Shown: one piece after another, positions 60,119 through 64,000 of the stretch
Numbering within the stretch: position 1 is the stretch's first letter
Layout: each line of letters begins with the position of its first letter
Assembly (NCBI GenBank): GCA_021234155.1
Contig: JAJEKV010000005.1
Coordinates: 11,464,572-11,528,571, forward strand
DNA length: 64,000 bases
From: Isoetes taiwanensis
Taxonomy: Eukaryota; Streptophyta; Lycopodiopsida; Isoetales; Isoetaceae
Direction: 5' to 3'
Position numbers and translations under genes: made by a program
Notes under the pieces: model-generated
The model's input: the letters and a program-made list of their open reading frames with translations, nothing else
Databases searched by the model: none
Told to the model about the DNA's origin: nothing

Positions 60119-63100
60119 CTCTTGTTTTAATTTTATCCCTTACGCTCTTAAGGTGAAATTGTTGATACTACATAGTCTCGAGTTAGGTCTGTGGAGGTAT
60201 TATTTTTCAAGACACCAATTATATCTTCAGCCGGAGGATACCCCTTTGCTGACATTGTTAAAATTTGGTAAGATTAAACAACCAAACTTTTAACAATTAT
60301 GACTCTCCTGCCCGATCTTCCCGGATAAACGGTGGTAGTATATCGGTGTTGATTAATGAATTTATTTGCTTAATTTGTTGATGATTTAAAAAATCCACTA
60401 TTATGATAATTATGCTATTCTTCTTGATCATAAGTTGTCAAAGAGACTTTTAATCTCTCATATTAAGATAACGGATTCTTTTGTTTTGCATCATAGAGTT
60501 ACGTGGCATGTTGACAATTTGGGATTTTATTTTTCACAGTTGGAAACTAGATTGTTTAACCTTGGCCTTCACAAAATCCGGGAAGCTAGAAGATACTCTT
60601 CAACTTGGAAGACCTTCCTTCACCATTTTTTTCTCTGCTGATTTTTGCATGAGGTGAGCATAAAGTTTAAGAACATCATCTTCAATTATTAGTAAGGCAT
60701 GCTTTCGTTTCCTAATCAGTTTTTCTTGGTTTCTCGGATCTTACAAGATCATTCCCCGCAAATATCTGGGTTTTCAAACTATTAAATATTGTCTCACTTT
60801 TGCTTCATGATGCAAATTAAAAAATAAGCCGTATAAAAGAGAATATGTGATTTGTGTTCACTTTAATGATATTAAAGATTTGATCATATTGTCTCTTTGT
60901 TTTGCAATTAAAAGTAATGTTTCAAAGGATCCACATAAATTACATTTGTGATAGTGTGGTGGGGTACTACTCAGTGTTTTGTTATTAACATGATACATCA
61001 TTAAGACCTTGGTATATTTGTGCCATATTGTCATTGTTCTATCTTAAGCTAGGTAAAACTATAAATTTGGGATTAAACTCTTTCATGGCATTATATCTTG
61101 ACTTATGTTGACGAGGCAACCTATGCATCTTTTGCAACAAACTCTAGGGTAATGGCACCATCACTTTCGGGCCACCAATAATTAGCATAGAAAACATTAA
61201 TCATGCCAACAATGGCTTAACATAGCAAACATTAATTTAAATATATCTAATTAACTTCAATACCTTCTTTTACAATGTGGCTTAAATTAGAACAAAGTTC
61301 AAATGTCCACACATATCAAGAAACCAAGAAGTGAGGTTGGGAAGAAGAGAAATGTTCGCGACCCAGCGATAAATTTCTTGTATATATATAGAAACATTGT
61401 TTATAATGTCATAAAATGGGAATTGCATGAGTCTCATTTCAATAAAATGGAGCTTCATTTGCTAAGTTAATTTATGTTAACCCTTATACTCATTTTCGTC
61501 CCTATAATCTGGCGTTTCCCTAACCCTGTAATATACGGAGGATATGTCATATCCTCTAACTCGGCCCGTGAGAGCAAAAAAACGATGGGGTCAACCCTCA
61601 ATTTCCCACGTCGACCCTAGGATTTCAATGCCATGGTACCAAGTCACTATTGTAGTCAAACATATAGTCAATAATACAATATTTGTCTAGAGTGTTTACA
61701 TAGCAGAAGCTCGTCTTCCATAACATACATTGAATTATACAAGAACAAGAACATAATTGAATAACGAGAACAAGAAAGATCCAGCACAACAGGTGTGCCA
61801 ACAATATACACTTCAAATACAAGAAGAGAACCACAACTGACGCAACTCTGGACCGCAATAAAGTGGGCTTCCTGAAGCAACATGCACTTCTGCAGAAAAG
61901 CGCATGACAGTCTGCCACAAATGATAATCACGCCAGAAATCCTGAGACCGGACTCACATTCATCACCGGGGCTTCAAGAGTGCAAAATATTTGTAGCTTC
62001 TGGTACATAACAGAAAAAGCTTAATAGAAAGAGCTCTCAACAGTGAAAAAATGCCCTTCATAAATAATTTGTCAACCATAAACAATGGAAGAAAGTGCGC
62101 CTCATAAATAATTTCATAAATCACTTGTGCCTGTGAGTCGCTTTATGAATGACACAACACTGCCAGTCGGAGCCCATGCTCCACAACAATGTCTCCACCT
62201 CGCACGTTCCACAAGCCTCCCCTGGAGGATTTCATCCTCCAGGCCACAGCAGCCACTTCGCTACGACAAGGGACTATGCATAGTCACCCAATCTGCAATC
62301 ACCATCATGCATGGGCTCCTCATCTTTCTAAAATTAGCCAGATCAGTTTCTTTTCTTATACCATGACAATAAAAAAACCATTCACAACTGTCTAAAACAG
62401 AAACAAGACCTCCAAAACAAGCAAGCTGCTCAAATTGCCTTAAATATACAGTTTTGAATACAATACCCTCCCGCAATATGAAACAAATTGGGCAAACTTA
62501 ATACCATTTGCTAAGTAGTATCGTGCTCAGGAACCCTAAATTTAAAATACTCAGGTATAAGAATACCTCCAAACCCTATAAGAAAAACTAAAACTATAAG
62601 GTTCCGAAATTCATTTGTGAGTATGATTCGAGCAATGGTTGGGCGACAAAAGGGGGTGGTTTTTTTGTGTTCCAAAGGTACAAATTTGGAAGGTAAGAGA
62701 TGAAAAAGGTGTCCTCATAACAGGGACAACAGTACAAAATATTGTGAAGCTAGAGAACCATGATGCCCATGTTCATGTTCCAACATGCAAAGGGTAATAC
62801 TATACCTGGAATTATCACTTCTAGAATCTTGATTGTATGTATCCCTAGTACTTGAAGTATCATGGTTTTCTTCACTCTATAAAACACCTAGTACTGACAA
62901 TGCAGCATACCTATTATTGTGAAAGGCTGGAGGATTTGAAGGTGAAGGAGTTGATTGCAAAGAAAACTCCTGCTCATGATTTTGAAGGCCATGCCTATGG
63001 CTATCCATGTAACGTCAATATAATAATGCTAATGTATCTTCCAAAATTCTAGCTGCCTGAGGTTTGATCATCCACCAAAGCGATACGAATCATTCAATTA

Positions 63101-64000
63101 TATTCATCTAGTGATGAAACAAATGTTCTGACAGTGAACTGCAAGTGTCTCCATTCCCCACACAAATGCATGTTATTGACAGCATAAGACAACTTTGAAA
63201 GATACTTTAGCTGTAATTTTATAAACATGTGGTTCACTACTTCATGGCTCTAGGACAGCTACCATAAATAACGTGATCATTGATATATGTTTTGTCTTTA
63301 AATAAATAGTTGTAAGCTTTTACAGAAAAAATATACACAACCTTTTTTTTTTCTTGACATAGATGCATGTATAAATCGGATTGCATCTCAACGGTGATTG
63401 TCAGCATCTTATGCATCTAGTAACAAAACTTCTTGTCTCTAGACATCATATATGGACAGGAATAAGATAATCCAATAGAAAAAATAGTTATCGTGTCCAA
63501 GTGCAGCCAAATCTAATAAATCCAGGTAGAAACTTGTGGAACAGCACTTGGATGCAGGCGAATGCAAATGCATTAAACTTAAGAAATGCCCATAATGGTA
63601 GGTTATAGCCACAAAGTAGATCATACCTGCTAGGAATATCAATCATGCAAATGGTTATGTAAGCTTAATGAATTTGGGGCAAACAGCACGCGAGATTTTA
63701 AACATTTTAGAAAATATAGATACTCTGTGAAGTTCCAAGAACAACGTAGACGACAACAGCATGATTTAAAGGAGTCCGCAGAAATTGAGTTTTAGATTTA
63801 TGGCTTCAGGGCAGGTCTTAAGGCATATCAGACCTATTTTAGAAACCTTCAGACAATAACTACCATGTCGTACAGTTTCTATCTAATTGTAATAAAATCA
63901 TAATTATCACGTATATATGCAATGATTTTAATTTGCCTAAAAGAGAGCCATTGTTACCTCTGCAACTCTACTTATGTCTAGCATTCCTTCTGTTGCATCT
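60119..64000 (+). repeat. Large direct duplication, copy 2 (cut by window edge)
   Basis: This is the same sequence as 37841-41710. Differences are sprinkled through 60119-61620 and are rare from 61625 to the end. Most of those I inspected lie at CAG, CTG, CCG or CGG. The open frames at 62852-63052 and 63439-63642 translate identically to 40565-40765 and 41150-41353. Confidence 0.93.

Noticed and set aside
37841-64000. The 22-kb-offset repeats as LTRs of one giant retrotransposon
   Set aside because: The interval contains a host gene (CPN20) with introns and no retroviral genes, and the repeat starts lack TG...CA ends.
1-64000. CRISPR arrays, bacterial operons, rRNA genes
   Set aside because: No regular repeat-spacer array and no rRNA-like sequence was seen; intron-bearing genes and CACTA/Helitron elements show plant nuclear DNA.

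Overview
The window is nuclear DNA of a land plant. It is AT-rich and intron-bearing, with GT..AG splice junctions. It carries a plastid-type two-domain co-chaperonin gene (CPN20 type), a plant-type GT31 glycosyltransferase gene, a U-box/ARM (PUB-like) fragment and a dense layer of nested transposons. The style of the LINE and of the zinc-finger/hAT-like gene suggests a fern or other non-flowering plant, but that placement is inference and I cannot confirm it.

Layout. 1-5034: an isolated exon resembling D-Ala-D-Ala ligase, then the first exon of a zinc-finger protein probably derived from a hAT transposase. 5035-11178: a CACTA (En/Spm) transposon with a 3-bp target duplication AAT. It keeps only a decayed C-terminal piece of TNP2 and has a foldback element inserted in it. 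11454-25887: a second, much larger CACTA with duplication AGA and subterminal repeats at both ends. Inside it are a minus-strand TNPA-like gene, a captured PUB E3-ligase fragment, a SET-domain-like gene and a TNP2 transposase gene. The TNP2 gene is split by a 3.4-kb minus-strand Helitron inserted between A and T; removing the Helitron restores the reading frame exactly. 26291-26986: two small TA-flanked inverted-repeat elements.

27716-28621 is an apparently intact single-exon GT31 gene. 33930-36600 holds a decayed LINE followed by a decayed FCP1-like (HAD) gene. 44932-46419 is a six-exon CPN20 gene (minus strand) with perfect splice phasing but three single-base deletions. 46420-60118 is mostly decayed, repeat-rich DNA with possible LTR-retroelement primer sites, small foldbacks, a tetranucleotide microsatellite and a GATGTACAT-type repeat field.

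A block of at least 3.87 kb at 37841-41710 recurs in direct orientation at 60119-64000 (cut by the window edge). The two copies differ mostly at C-N-G trinucleotides (CAG, CTG, CCG, CGG). This is more like methylation-linked base-calling error, or deamination, than ordinary divergence, and it bears on how the frameshifts elsewhere should be read.

The most unusual object is the 14.4-kb CACTA element. It combines TNP2, a TNPA-like gene, a SET-like (histone-methyltransferase-type) reading frame and a captured ubiquitin-ligase fragment.
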